A stretch of DNA of 64,000 nucleotides from Amycolatopsis sp. GM8 (GCF_021653975.1 NZ_JAJKFK010000007.1:310001-374000); one strand, 5' to 3'; numbered from the stretch's first letter, positions 8,639-17,246 are shown. Program-made: numbers and translations. Notes: generated by a model from the sequence alone, not told the origin.

Positions 8639-9547
8639 TCAGAGGTCCACGACGAGGCGGGAGGACAGGGCTCGGGAAACACAACAATACATGCGACCGG
8701 GCGCCGCGCCAAGATCGTCGCGGTGCTCGACTTCGCCATCGGTGACGAGGAGCTCACAGCTGCCGCAAACCCCTTCGCGGCACCCGAACGGTACGCGAAG
8801 TCCGGCGTGGTTCAATGCGTCCAGCATCGACTCTTCCGGGCCGACGTGCACCGTCTGTCCTGATCGGACACAGTCCACCTCGAACGGCTTGGCGGGCGCG
8901 AACTCCTTGACCGTCGGGCGGAAACGCTCGACGTGCAGCCGCCCGGCCGGAAAGACCGCCTCGGCCGCGTCGAGCATCGACGCGGGACCGCAGCAGTAGA
9001 CGAGTGCGTGCGGGTTCAGCGCTGCCGCCAACACCGAAAAGTCCGGCCTGCCCTGCTTCCCGGTGGCGAAGATCCGCACGCGATCGCCGTAGCGGGAACG
9101 GAGTTCGTCGGCAAAAGGCATGGTGGCGACCGATTTTCCCGTGTACACCAACGTCACAACGGCTCCCGCCTCGACCGCGGCGGCCAGCATCGGCACGATG
9201 GGGGTGATGCCGATCCCGCCCGCCAAGAACAGGTACTCCGGCGCGGGCAGCAGCGGGAAGTTGTTCCGTGGCACCGAAACGTCCAGGGTGTGACCGGTAC
9301 GCAGGAACAGGTGGATGTACTCCGAACCACCGCGGCTGAGCCTGTCGTGGCGGACGGCGACGCGGTAGCTGTCGTGATCGGCCGGGTTGCCGCACAGCGA
9401 GTACTGCCGGGTCAGCCAGTTGGGCAACGCCAGATCGACGTGCGCGCCCGGCGCCCAGGGTGCCAGCGGGCCGTCGGCGCCACGAAGGACGAGGGACACG
9501 ACGTCTTCCGCGACCTGGTCCACCCGGTCGAGAACCGTCTGCTGCAT
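8639..9547 (-). CDS. PDR/VanB-type oxidoreductase with C-terminal 2Fe-2S domain
   Basis: This 302-residue protein has three parts. The first is a flavin-binding barrel with TRQYSLCGNP. The second is an NAD-binding domain with LFLAGGIGITPIVPML and YCCGPASML. The third is a plant-type [2Fe-2S] ferredoxin domain with GCREGVCGSC and a distal CC near residue 290. This is the reductase layout of phthalate dioxygenase reductase and VanB. GAGGTGG precedes the ATG, and the stop codon of the PPOX gene lies within this ribosome site. It probably supplies electrons to an oxygenase or demethylase encoded elsewhere. Confidence 0.9.
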   Translation of the reverse strand: MQQTVLDRVDQVAEDVVSLVLRGADGPLAPWAPGAHVDLALPNWLTRQYSLCGNPADHDSYRVAVRHDRLSRGGSEYIHLFLRTGHTLDVSVPRNNFPLLPAPEYLFLAGGIGITPIVPMLAAAVEAGAVVTLVYTGKSVATMPFADELRSRYGDRVRIFATGKQGRPDFSVLAAALNPHALVYCCGPASMLDAAEAVFPAGRLHVERFRPTVKEFAPAKPFEVDCVRSGQTVHVGPEESMLDALNHAGLRVPFGCREGVCGSCELLVTDGEVEHRDDLGAAPGRMYCCVSRALSSRLVVDL

Positions 9548-9559
9548 AGGGAAACCACC

Positions 9560-10195
9560 TCAGTACAGTTGCCGGTAGCCGGCTTCGAGCATGTTTTCGA
9601 GCACCTTCGGGTCGACGTCGACGCCCATCTGCTCGGCGGCGACCTCGCCCGCCGACGGGATCTCTTCGGCCAGCGCCTGGCTCGCGGGATCCCAAAGCCG
9701 GGACCGGATGAGCGCGCGTCCACAGTGGAAGAACGCCTCCACCACGTCGACCACGATCGCCAGTTCGGCCTCCTTGGCCTCGGTGCGCATCCGGGCGAGC
9801 ACCTCGGGTTCGTCGGTCGGATAGGCGTGACCGTTGACACGCAACACTTCCCGCACGCCGGGGATCATGAACATCAGGCCGATCCCGTCGTTCTCGGCGA
9901 GGTTGCGGAACGAGTCGGCGAGCTTGTTGCCGGGCCGGTCGGGGATCGCGAGCGTGCGCTCGTCGAGCACCTTCACGAACCCCGGATAGTCGCCGCGCGG
10001 TGTGCAGTCGGGGAACCCGGTCGCGTCGCACGTGGCCATCGCCAGGAACGGGGCGTGCGCGATGAACCGGCGGGAGTGCCGGTCGATGTGGCCGAGCTTC
10101 TTCTTCTTGATCATGGCGTCGGGCTCGCCGAGCCGGGCGCGGACCTCGCCCGGCGCGACCCGGCGCGGACGGATCGCCACATTGCTGCTGGTCAT
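9560..10195 (-). CDS. Pyridoxamine 5'-phosphate oxidase-family flavoprotein (MSMEG_1061-like)
   Basis: This is a 211-residue split-barrel FMN-binding protein. It has RRFIAHAPFLAMATCDATG, DCTPRGDYPGFVKVLDE and AIPDRPGNKLADSFRNL, typical of the MSMEG_1061 branch of PPOX proteins. It probably uses FMN or F420 as an oxidoreductase. The ATG at 10195 has no Shine-Dalgarno site and lies only six bases from the inverted-repeat element at 10202. The transcript may therefore be leaderless, or its promoter may lie in the element. It heads a minus-strand run with the VanB-type reductase and SIP genes and is divergent from TetR. Confidence 0.8.
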   Translation of the reverse strand: MTSSNVAIRPRRVAPGEVRARLGEPDAMIKKKKLGHIDRHSRRFIAHAPFLAMATCDATGFPDCTPRGDYPGFVKVLDERTLAIPDRPGNKLADSFRNLAENDGIGLMFMIPGVREVLRVNGHAYPTDEPEVLARMRTEAKEAELAIVVDVVEAFFHCGRALIRSRLWDPASQALAEEIPSAGEVAAEQMGVDVDPKVLENMLEAGYRQLY

Positions 10196-10201
10196 GGCAC
10201 A

Positions 10202-10303
10202 GTTACCAATCCGACCGAAAGTAGGCGGACACGGTCCGCAGCCGACCTGCTCGTAGACACCCTGTTCCGCCGTGGCTGCCGTCGGATTGGTAACGAACGG
10301 CAC
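10202..10303 (+). repeat. Dispersed inverted-repeat element, full copy A
   Basis: The copy opens with GTTACCAATCCGAC (10202-10215) and its 93-bp core closes with the exact reverse complement GTCGGATTGGTAAC (10281-10294). GAACGGCAC then follows and is shared with copy B. Inside are AGTAGGCGGACAC and a small hairpin GCGGAC-ACG-GTCCGC. Total length is 102 bp, the same as the copy at 59281. It fills the promoter region between the divergent PPOX and TetR genes. No transposase gene is near. Confidence 0.8.
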
Positions 10304-10363
10304 AGATGAGCAATCATTCGGTTTGCGCGCTACTCGCTTTCGCGCCGGTGCACAGGGGGTGCC

Positions 10364-10987
10364 ATGACGTCGGAGACCCGCCGGCTTCAGCCACGTAAAC
10401 AGCCACGCCAGGTCCGCGCGGAGCTCACCCGGCAGCGCATCCTCACCGCCGCTGCTCACGTTTTCGCCGAGCACGGGTACGCGGCGGGCACCACCAACCG
10501 GATCGCCGAACGGGCCCGGATCTCGATCGGCTCGCTGTACCAGTACTACCCGAACAAGGACGCGATCCTGGCCGAACTGCTGACCCGCCACCTCGACGCC
10601 GACAAGGCCACCGACACGCTCCGCCGGCGCGAAGACCTGCCGGAGTCGCTCGAAGACGTCATCCGCCTGTTCGTGCACACGGTGATCGACAACCATCTCG
10701 GCGACCCGGAGCTGCTCCGGATCTTCATCGAGCAGGCGCCCCGCTCCGACGAGCTACTCGGGCGGATCACCCGGCAGGAGTGGGCGATGATCGGTCAGCT
10801 GCGGGACCTGCTCGACCGGCATCCGGACGCCCGGGTGCACGACAAGGACACCGCCGCCCGGCTCGTCGTGTCCACTGTGGAGCTGAGCGTGCACCAGCTC
10901 ATCGCCGCGCCCGGCTCGATCGACGTCGTCCGGCTGGAGAACGAGCTGGTCGCGATGATCACCGGGTATCTCACCGCCGATCGGTGA
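10364..10987 (+). CDS. TetR/AcrR-family transcriptional regulator
   Basis: This 207-residue protein has an N-terminal TetR helix-turn-helix: RQRILTAAAHVFAEHGYAAG, then TNRIAERARISIGSLYQYYP. The ligand-binding C-terminal domain carries LLRIFIEQAPRSDELLGRI. GGGGG precedes the ATG at 10364. It is divergent from the PPOX, VanB-type reductase and SIP run and probably represses it. The inverted-repeat element lies exactly in the shared intergenic region. The ligand is unknown. Confidence 0.92.
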   Translation: MTSETRRLQPRKQPRQVRAELTRQRILTAAAHVFAEHGYAAGTTNRIAERARISIGSLYQYYPNKDAILAELLTRHLDADKATDTLRRREDLPESLEDVIRLFVHTVIDNHLGDPELLRIFIEQAPRSDELLGRITRQEWAMIGQLRDLLDRHPDARVHDKDTAARLVVSTVELSVHQLIAAPGSIDVVRLENELVAMITGYLTADR

Positions 10988-11032
10988 AACGCGCGGATCG
11001 TGCCGACCCCCAGGCGGCGCGACGACCGGCGG

Positions 11033-12064
11033 TCAGGCCGCCCGGTCCGCCTCCAGCCGCTTCGCGATCGGGCCGAGCGGCTGGGTTTCCGGGCCGCCGG
11101 TCTTCGGCAGCTTGTCGACGGCGCGGGCGAAGTCGTCCCAGTCGGCCGCGTCCTTGAGCCGGAATTCGGCGGATTTGAAGCCGGGGCTCAGGATGTCGAG
11201 GTTCAGCTTCGCGTCCTTGAAGAACGCCTTGGTGTTCTCCTTCGCCATGTCCTCGAGCAGGTCGGTGAAGTGGTTCGCGAGCCGGTCCCCCGCCGCGGCG
11301 AGGTTGTCCCGTGCTTCCCGCACCAGCGGCCGGAACACGTCCATGATCCGCTCGGGATCGGTGGCCTCCATGACCTTCTGCCGTTCCTGGATGGCGCCGA
11401 CGATGGCCCGCAGGCCGTTGATCACCGCGAGCGGGTCCTTCGAGTGCACCGCCTCGGCCGTGCCGGTGACCCCGTCGAACATCTTGAGCACGAATTCGAC
11501 CTTGGCGGTCCGCCTGTTCTCCTTGGCGTCGGTCAACGCCGTGGTGATGTTCTTCGCCAGTTCCTCGGCGTTCGCCTCACCGGTGCGCACGAGCTTTTCG
11601 TACTCTTCGAGCACGCCGTCCAGATAAGCGACATACGTGGTTTGGTTGCCCACAAAGGTCTTCAGGTCCGACAGCCGCGCCTTGACGCCGAGCGCGCCCG
11701 CACCCTCCCAATCGGACAGACCCTGATCGGCGGTGTCGAACTTGCCCAGCACGTCGTCCACGTGCACGACCACCGTGGCCAGCTTGGCGCGCGCCTGCAC
11801 GATCGCCTCGGGCACGTTACTGCCGTACCCGTGGAGTTGTCCCAGGAGCGTGTAGGTCTCCCAGACGACGTCCTTCTTCTTCGCCGCGTCGATCGACAGG
11901 TTCCGGACGTATTCCTCGGTGTTCTCCGCGGCGGCACCCCCCAGCCCCGGGATGACCGGCGGCGGCGACTGCTGGGTGAGGATCCGGGCGCACTGGTCGA
12001 TGACGTCGCACAGCCGCAGGAACTCGGCGAACAGCTGTTGCTGGTACTCCTCGTAGTTGCCCAT
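11033..12064 (-). CDS. Hypothetical helical protein in a type VII-like pair, 343 residues
   Basis: The protein is almost wholly alpha-helical, with long heptad-like stretches. It begins GNYEEYQQQLFAEFLRLCDV, has a short Pro/Gly loop near residue 35 (PPPVIPGLGG), and ends in a polar tail. There is no signal peptide or membrane segment. It starts six bases after the stop of the EspC-like gene at 12071, so the two are probably co-transcribed. Actinomycete type VII substrates are often helical and paired like this. No toxin domain or catalytic motif is visible, and assignment to type VII secretion is inference. Confidence 0.6.
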   Translation of the reverse strand: MGNYEEYQQQLFAEFLRLCDVIDQCARILTQQSPPPVIPGLGGAAAENTEEYVRNLSIDAAKKKDVVWETYTLLGQLHGYGSNVPEAIVQARAKLATVVVHVDDVLGKFDTADQGLSDWEGAGALGVKARLSDLKTFVGNQTTYVAYLDGVLEEYEKLVRTGEANAEELAKNITTALTDAKENRRTAKVEFVLKMFDGVTGTAEAVHSKDPLAVINGLRAIVGAIQERQKVMEATDPERIMDVFRPLVREARDNLAAAGDRLANHFTDLLEDMAKENTKAFFKDAKLNLDILSPGFKSAEFRLKDAADWDDFARAVDKLPKTGGPETQPLGPIAKRLEADRAA

Positions 12065-12070
12065 GCCCGT

Positions 12071-12397
12071 TCAGTCGTCCTGTCCGTCGGCACGGGCGTA
12101 CATCGTCCTGATGTTCAGCAGCGCCGTGCCCGCGTAGTCGAGCTCGTCGGCGAGGTGCTTCTGACGGCGCTCCACCGAATCGGCCAGCGTGGCGATGGTG
12201 GTCTCCAGCTTGCGCAACGGAAGCTGCGCCGCTGCGCCCTGGAGCAGCTCGTCGAGGGTGCAGCCGTCGGTGAACTCGATGTTCGTCCGGCACGCGTGCA
12301 CCGAACCGGCGTTCCCGGCGGCGTCGGCTCCCCCCTCGGTCAACGCCTTCCCCGCGGCCGCCAGGCCACTGAGATCCACCGTGAAGCCGCTGCCCAT
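12071..12397 (-). CDS. EspC/WXG100-like small helical protein
   Basis: From the ATG at 12397 (GAGGGG upstream) the product is 108 residues. It opens GSGFTVDLSGLAAAGKALTE, resembling the N-terminus of EspC-type and other ESX-associated proteins. Two helices follow, joined by a Cys-containing loop (HACRTNIEFTDGCT). The last helix holds LADELDYAGTALLNIRTMY. It immediately precedes the 343-residue helical protein. It may be a secretion partner or chaperone-like substrate; the family call is tentative. The LuxR gene lies upstream on the same strand. Confidence 0.55.
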   Translation of the reverse strand: MGSGFTVDLSGLAAAGKALTEGGADAAGNAGSVHACRTNIEFTDGCTLDELLQGAAAQLPLRKLETTIATLADSVERRQKHLADELDYAGTALLNIRTMYARADGQDD

Positions 12398-12496
12398 ACC
12401 CGTGCCCCTCGCGCCCGTTTCGTCCGTCAGGGCACCTTTGCAGGTCCGACTGGGCGGGAACGAGTGCTTTTTCGGCCAATGTCCGGTTCTGGCCAC

Positions 12497-13465
12497 CTAC
12501 AGCCAGCCCCGTTTCACCGCCGCGACCCCGGCCGCGAACCGGCTGTCCACCTGCAGGATCTCCATGATCGCGCCGACGTGGCGGCGAATGGTCCGGACGG
12601 CGGTGCCGGTCTGGCGGGCGATCGTCTCGTCGGTGAGCCCGGCCGCGAGCAGGCTGAGCACCTTGTGCCGGGTGGCGGTGAGCTCGGCCGGTGCCGCCTC
12701 GCCGATCACCGTCGTGTCCGGCGCCTGCCACAGCACGTCGAACCAGTCGGCGAGCAGCCGCAACAGCGCCGGCGACTGGATGTGCAGCGCGCCCCTGGCG
12801 CCCGTGCGGTCGATGGTGACCAGGGCGACGCTGTCGTCGACGTGCATCATCTTCACCGGGACGGACTGGCGGATCCGGGCCTGCTCCCCGGCCAGCACCG
12901 ACTGCTCGACGCTGTAGGAACCCCATTCGCCGGTCACGTGTTCGGCGTCGTAGAGCATCCGGAACTCCACGCCCGCCGCGATCGCGTCCGGCGGCGGGAG
13001 CAGGAGGCCCTCGGTGGTCGGCCGGTGCCCGGACCGGGCATTGAAGGTGGCGCGGAGCAGGCGGCGCGGCGACCGGTAGAGGCCGGCCGCCAGCCGGGCC
13101 ATCTCGGCCGGATCGCGCACGGCACGGACGTCCTCGCCCTCCAATGCGCCCTCGGCCAGCCCGGCGGTCGGCGCCACCAATGCGGCGAACCGCTCCCACG
13201 AATCGGACAGGCCCGCCTGTAGTTCCGACAGGTGCCGATGCTGCCGGTCGAGTAGCCGCCGCAGGGCGATCGCGGGATGCACGACGCGTACGAGCCGCTG
13301 GTCACCGGCCCCGGCGAAGGACAGCAGGCCGGCCTCTTCCAGTTCCCGTCCGGCGGGACTGTCCACATCGAACTGTCCCGGCCCGGCACCGGCCTGGATC
13401 TCTCCGGCCGCGCGCAGTCGCTCGTAAGCCTCAGCCGCCGCCTGCGACACCAGTCCCGCGAGCAC
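12497..13465 (-). CDS. LuxR-type helix-turn-helix regulator with N-terminal TrmB-like region
   Basis: This 322-residue protein has a winged-helix-like N-terminus (residues about 1-60). A central domain follows with LLRATFNARSGHRPTTEGLL and a VKMMHVDDSVALVTID strand. The C-terminal LuxR helix-turn-helix is at residues about 255-310: LTATRHKVLSLLAAGLTDET, then TAVRTIRRHVGAIMEIL. Proteins with this layout are common orphan regulators in actinomycetes. It starts with GTG at 13465. It lies 99 bases upstream of the EspC-like gene and may control that pair. The signal is unknown. Confidence 0.85.
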   Translation of the reverse strand: MLAGLVSQAAAEAYERLRAAGEIQAGAGPGQFDVDSPAGRELEEAGLLSFAGAGDQRLVRVVHPAIALRRLLDRQHRHLSELQAGLSDSWERFAALVAPTAGLAEGALEGEDVRAVRDPAEMARLAAGLYRSPRRLLRATFNARSGHRPTTEGLLLPPPDAIAAGVEFRMLYDAEHVTGEWGSYSVEQSVLAGEQARIRQSVPVKMMHVDDSVALVTIDRTGARGALHIQSPALLRLLADWFDVLWQAPDTTVIGEAAPAELTATRHKVLSLLAAGLTDETIARQTGTAVRTIRRHVGAIMEILQVDSRFAAGVAAVKRGWL

Positions 13466-13544
13466 CGTCGATCGCCCCCCAGTTCTTGTGACAAGAACCA
13501 GAGCATATGTAACAAGCCGCCGCCACGCTCCCCAAACGGTCGAT

Positions 13545-14213
13545 CTAGGGCAGCCAGACCACGATCCCGGTGTGCCCGGTCAGCACGCTGGCGACCCCGG
13601 CGCGGACCGCGGCCGCCGACCGCTCGGGGGTGAACGAGGCCGGATCGTAGGCCGAGGACATGCCCAATCCCTCGCCGCGGAAGGCCGCACCGGTCCAGTC
13701 CGCGGCCGTCACGTTCACCGTCGGCTCGGCCAGTTCGGCGCCGATCACGAGGAACTGCCGGTCCAGATGGTTGGCCGTGACCAGCGCCAGCGCGTCGACG
13801 AGGTCGTTACCGGCACTGATGATCAGGTCGGGTCGCAGGTCGATGGCCTGGGTGATACTCGGGATGATCTGGTCGTGCCCGGTGGCCGTGACCGTCTTGA
13901 GGCTGACCTGCTCCTGCCCCGCCCAGTCCGTCACCGCGTTCACCAGCGTCCTGGTCTGGGCGTCGTCACCCTTGGTCAGCAGCACCACGCGGTAACCCGG
14001 TGACGGGCGGACGCCGTCCCACGAACCGGGACTCGGCGTGATCGTCGCCTCCGGAGTGGGCGCGGCGGTGACGAACCCGGGGGCGAGCGTGCCGATCACA
14101 CGGGGCTCGCCGCGCGGGGCGGACCAGTCGTCGGCGCCGCCACATCCGCCTGCCAGCAGGGCGATCGCGGCCAGCGCGGCGGCGGCTCGAAGTCGCGAGC
14201 GCAAGCGGATCAT
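13545..14213 (-). CDS. Bmp-like substrate-binding lipoprotein
   Basis: This exported lipoprotein has about 222 residues. Basic MIRLRSRLR is followed by a hydrophobic core and the lipobox LLAGGC. After a Pro-rich linker it has GYRVVLLTKGDDAQTRTLVN, DLIISAGNDLVDALALV and FLVIGAEL. This resembles BMP-family periplasmic nucleoside-binding proteins but is shorter. GGAGG abuts the ATG at 14213, so the TTG three codons later may be the true start. No transporter genes are adjacent; it could be an orphan sensor lipoprotein. It is divergent from the HupE/UreJ-like gene. Confidence 0.7.
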   Translation of the reverse strand: MIRLRSRLRAAAALAAIALLAGGCGGADDWSAPRGEPRVIGTLAPGFVTAAPTPEATITPSPGSWDGVRPSPGYRVVLLTKGDDAQTRTLVNAVTDWAGQEQVSLKTVTATGHDQIIPSITQAIDLRPDLIISAGNDLVDALALVTANHLDRQFLVIGAELAEPTVNVTAADWTGAAFRGEGLGMSSAYDPASFTPERSAAAVRAGVASVLTGHTGIVVWLP

Positions 14214-14358
14214 CCTCCAGGGGTGACGGGCGGGTCGCCTCCTTCCTACCCGATCGTCGGCGGTTTCCGATGCGCGGCTTATCTCCGTCGGAGTCCGGTT
14301 GCCCACCGTTCGCCTGTGATCTTCCCTTCGTTCGCCTGACCCCAGCAGTCTGCGGTGC

Positions 14359-15555
14359 ATGTCGTCCGTCTCCCGCGCGCTCGTGGTCCTCACCGGCGCC
14401 GCACTGGCCGTCCTGCTGGGCGCCGCACCCGCCCTGGCGCACGGCTTCTCGTCCACCGTCTACGCGAACGTCACCGCCCCCGAGACCGGACACGTGCGCA
14501 CCGAACTGGGCCTCGAATACGACCTGCTGGTCGTCTCGGCCGCGGACTACGAGAAGGACGATCCGCTGTTCCGGCAAGGCACCGCGGCATTCTCGGACCA
14601 GGATCCGGCGAAGCAGGCGGCCGCGCTCGACGCCCACGCCGCGTCGGTCATGAAGTACGTGAGCGAGCGCTTCCGCGTCACCACACCGGATGCCGCCTGC
14701 ACGCCGACGCAGGACGGCGGCTTCGGGATCGAACAGCGCGAGGGCGTGCCGTACGCCCGGCTGGTGCTGGATTACCAGTGCCCGGCCGCGGAATCGCACG
14801 AGGTGCACAGCGCGCTGTTCCCGGACACCGAGAGCTACGTCCGCGACACCAAGACGATCGTCACCTACGACCTGGACCTGACCTCCGGCAGCGCCGCGCT
14901 CGACGCGTCGAAACCGTCGTTCTCCACACAGCAGCCCTGGACGGAACGGTTCTGGGAGTTCTTCCGGCTCGGCGCGGAACACCTGCTCACCGGGCTCGAC
15001 CACATCCTGTTCCTGCTCGCGCTCATCGCGGGTTCCCGGCGGCTGCGCGAGATCGTGCTCGCGGCGACGACGTTCACGCTCGCGCACTCGGTGACGTTCA
15101 TCCTCGCCGCGCTCGGCCTCGTGCACGTGCCCGCGTCGATCGTCGAGCCGCTGATCGCGCTGTCGATCGCGATCGTCGCGGCCTGGCCGCTCTGGCAACT
15201 GTGGCGGGGCAAGGGCCACGGCATGGAGCTCGAGACGGAAGGGCATTTCAGCCTGGACCGCGCGGGCTGGATCCGGCTCGGCGTCGTGTTCTGCTTCGGC
15301 CTCGCACACGGACTCGGCTTCGCGTCGGCCCTGGGCATCGACACAGCGTGGTCGTGGACGCTCCTGTGGTCGCTGCTCGTGTTCAACGTGGGCATCGAGG
15401 TCGTGCAGCTGGCGATCATCGCGGTCGTGTTCCCGCTGCTCATGCTGGTGCGGCGCAGTTCCCCGGCCGCGCCGCGCTGGTCCAGCGGAGCGATCGCGGC
15501 CGGTGTCTCGGTGATGGGCCTGACGTGGTTCGTGGAGCGGGTTTTCGCGCTGTGA
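14359..15555 (+). CDS. HupE/UreJ-like membrane protein with extracytoplasmic N-terminal domain
   Basis: This 398-residue protein has a signal peptide (RALVVLTGAALAVLLGAAPALA) and an extracytoplasmic domain of about 170 residues with two Cys. The second half is a membrane domain of six or seven helices. It opens with the family signature GAEHLLTGLDHILFLLALIA and contains TFTLAHSVTFILAALG and FCFGLAHGLGFASALG. HupE/UreJ_2 proteins are proposed metal (nickel or cobalt) permeases, but no hydrogenase or urease gene is present here, so transport of a metal is only inferred. The next gene downstream is a metallophosphatase. Confidence 0.8.
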   Translation: MSSVSRALVVLTGAALAVLLGAAPALAHGFSSTVYANVTAPETGHVRTELGLEYDLLVVSAADYEKDDPLFRQGTAAFSDQDPAKQAAALDAHAASVMKYVSERFRVTTPDAACTPTQDGGFGIEQREGVPYARLVLDYQCPAAESHEVHSALFPDTESYVRDTKTIVTYDLDLTSGSAALDASKPSFSTQQPWTERFWEFFRLGAEHLLTGLDHILFLLALIAGSRRLREIVLAATTFTLAHSVTFILAALGLVHVPASIVEPLIALSIAIVAAWPLWQLWRGKGHGMELETEGHFSLDRAGWIRLGVVFCFGLAHGLGFASALGIDTAWSWTLLWSLLVFNVGIEVVQLAIIAVVFPLLMLVRRSSPAAPRWSSGAIAAGVSVMGLTWFVERVFAL

Positions 15556-15599
15556 CTCCGCGAGTTCTTAGTACCTCCGAAACCAGACAGCCCGTCCGT

Positions 15600-15610
15600 G
15601 TTCACCTGAT
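15600..15610 (+). promoter_or_regulatory. Possible single PhoP (PHO box) half-unit
   Basis: GTTCACCTGAT matches the 11-base GTTCACC-type unit of actinomycete PHO boxes as I recall it, about 60 bases before the metallophosphatase start. A second unit in register is weak. The gene's likely phosphate-scavenging role makes this worth noting, but the evidence is thin. Confidence 0.25.
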
Positions 15611-15670
15611 CCACACGAAAAGACGAAACGCTCTCATTCGGTCTTCCCACCCTTCTGACCTGAAACGGAC

Positions 15671-17230
15671 ATGAATCCGATGAAGTACTCCAGATCCATC
15701 GCTCGCGGTGCCACCGTGGCGGTTCTGGGCCTCGCGGTGGCGTTCGGCAGCGGCCCGCTGGCCGCCGCGGGCGCCGACGAATCCGCGACGCTGTCCGGGA
15801 TCGTCCTCGGTGTCGGTGCGAAGGAGTCCCAGCGTGTGGTGAGCTGGTACACCTCGACCGACGCGGCCCAGGTCGTGCAGCTGGCGCCGACCTCCAAGGT
15901 CGACCACGGCAAGTTCCCGCGCAACGCGCAGACGTTCCCGGCGACAGTTGCCGCGAACACCGTCAACGGCGGCTACAACGGCCACACCACGCTCGACGGC
16001 CTCCGCCAGAACACCAGCTACTCCTACCGCGTCGGCTCCGGCGGCAGCTGGTCCCCGACGTACACCTTCAAGACGCAGGACTTCAAGGGCGACTTCGATT
16101 TCCTGTTCTTCGGCGACCCGCAGATCGGCTCGTCCGGCAACGTGGCGAAGGACGGCGCGGGCTGGCTGGACACGCTGAACGTCAGCCTGGCCGCGAACCC
16201 GGACGCGGAACTGCTGGTCTCCGGTGGCGACCAGGTCGAGACCGCGAACACCGAGACGCAGTGGGACGCGTTCCTGGCTCCCGACAAGCTGCGCCAGTAC
16301 CCGTGGGCCGCCACCATCGGCAACCACGACGTCGGTGGCAAGGCCTACGAGCAGCACCTGTGGACCCCGAACACCGACCGGTCCGCGCCGTTCTACAACG
16401 GCGACCCGGCCACCCGGTCCGGCGGTGACTACTGGTTCACCTACAAGGATGTGCTGTTCATCGACCTGAACAGCAACGCCTACGCCAGCGGCGCGGACGA
16501 GGCGCACATCGACTACGTGAGCGACGTCGTCAAGAAGCACGGCGACAAGGCCAAGTACACGGTCCTCGTGTACCACCACTCGATCTACTCGCCGGCCGAC
16601 CACGCGAACGACGGCGACAACCAGCTGCGCCGTCAGGACTTCCCGACCGCGTTCTCGAACCTCGGGGTGGACCTGGTCCTGCAGGGCCACGACCACAGCT
16701 ATTCCCGCAGCTACGAGATCAAGAACGGGCAGAAGGCGAACCCGGACGAGCAGCCCGGTGCCACCCAGGTGGCGCAGGGTCCGGGCGGGGTCATCTACGT
16801 GACGGCGAACTCCGCGTCGGGGTCGAAGTACTACGACCTGACGGACCCGGACGTCACGCAGGACCCGAACTACGGGCCGGACCCGCTCAACCCGGACAAC
16901 CACTGGGCCAACTCGGTGGAGAACCAGGAGCATGTCCGCACCTACGTGAAGGTCCAGGTGCACGACGACAAGCTGGTCGTGCAGAACCTCCGCAGCGGCA
17001 CCTGCGCCGCGCCGAACGCCGCGGTGGAGCTGGGCAAGGTTTCGTGGTGTGGCCCGGACAGCGGCGCCTCCCCGGCGCAACCGGTCGGGTCCACTGTGGA
17101 CAAGGTGGTCATCTACCCGTACCGCGACCACGGTCACGGGCACGGTCACGGGCCCTTCCCGGGTGAGCCCTGCTGGGTGCTGCAGCCGGGCAAGGGTGGC
17201 GGGCACGCCACCGCCACCGCGCTGAGCTGA
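15671..17230 (+). CDS. Secreted purple-acid-phosphatase-like metallophosphoesterase
   Basis: This is a 519-residue exported enzyme with a signal peptide (residues about 1-35). An N-terminal Fn3-like purple acid phosphatase domain contains VVSWYTSTDAAQVVQ and LRQNTSYSYRVGS. The catalytic domain has all five metallophosphoesterase metal motifs: FFGDPQIG, SGGDQVE, TIGNHDVGG, VLVYHHSIYS and LQGHDHSYSR. It ends in a His/Gly-rich tail (HGHGHGHG). It probably releases phosphate from organic phosphates outside the cell using a dinuclear metal centre. A strong hairpin terminator follows it. Confidence 0.9.
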   Translation: MNPMKYSRSIARGATVAVLGLAVAFGSGPLAAAGADESATLSGIVLGVGAKESQRVVSWYTSTDAAQVVQLAPTSKVDHGKFPRNAQTFPATVAANTVNGGYNGHTTLDGLRQNTSYSYRVGSGGSWSPTYTFKTQDFKGDFDFLFFGDPQIGSSGNVAKDGAGWLDTLNVSLAANPDAELLVSGGDQVETANTETQWDAFLAPDKLRQYPWAATIGNHDVGGKAYEQHLWTPNTDRSAPFYNGDPATRSGGDYWFTYKDVLFIDLNSNAYASGADEAHIDYVSDVVKKHGDKAKYTVLVYHHSIYSPADHANDGDNQLRRQDFPTAFSNLGVDLVLQGHDHSYSRSYEIKNGQKANPDEQPGATQVAQGPGGVIYVTANSASGSKYYDLTDPDVTQDPNYGPDPLNPDNHWANSVENQEHVRTYVKVQVHDDKLVVQNLRSGTCAAPNAAVELGKVSWCGPDSGASPAQPVGSTVDKVVIYPYRDHGHGHGHGPFPGEPCWVLQPGKGGGHATATALS

Positions 17231-17246
17231 GCGCGTTTTCCCGACC

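Noticed and set aside
10196..10305. GGCACA direct repeats flanking element copy A as a target-site duplication
   Set aside because: The right copy is part of the conserved GAACGGCAC end shared with copy B, and copy B has no matching flank.
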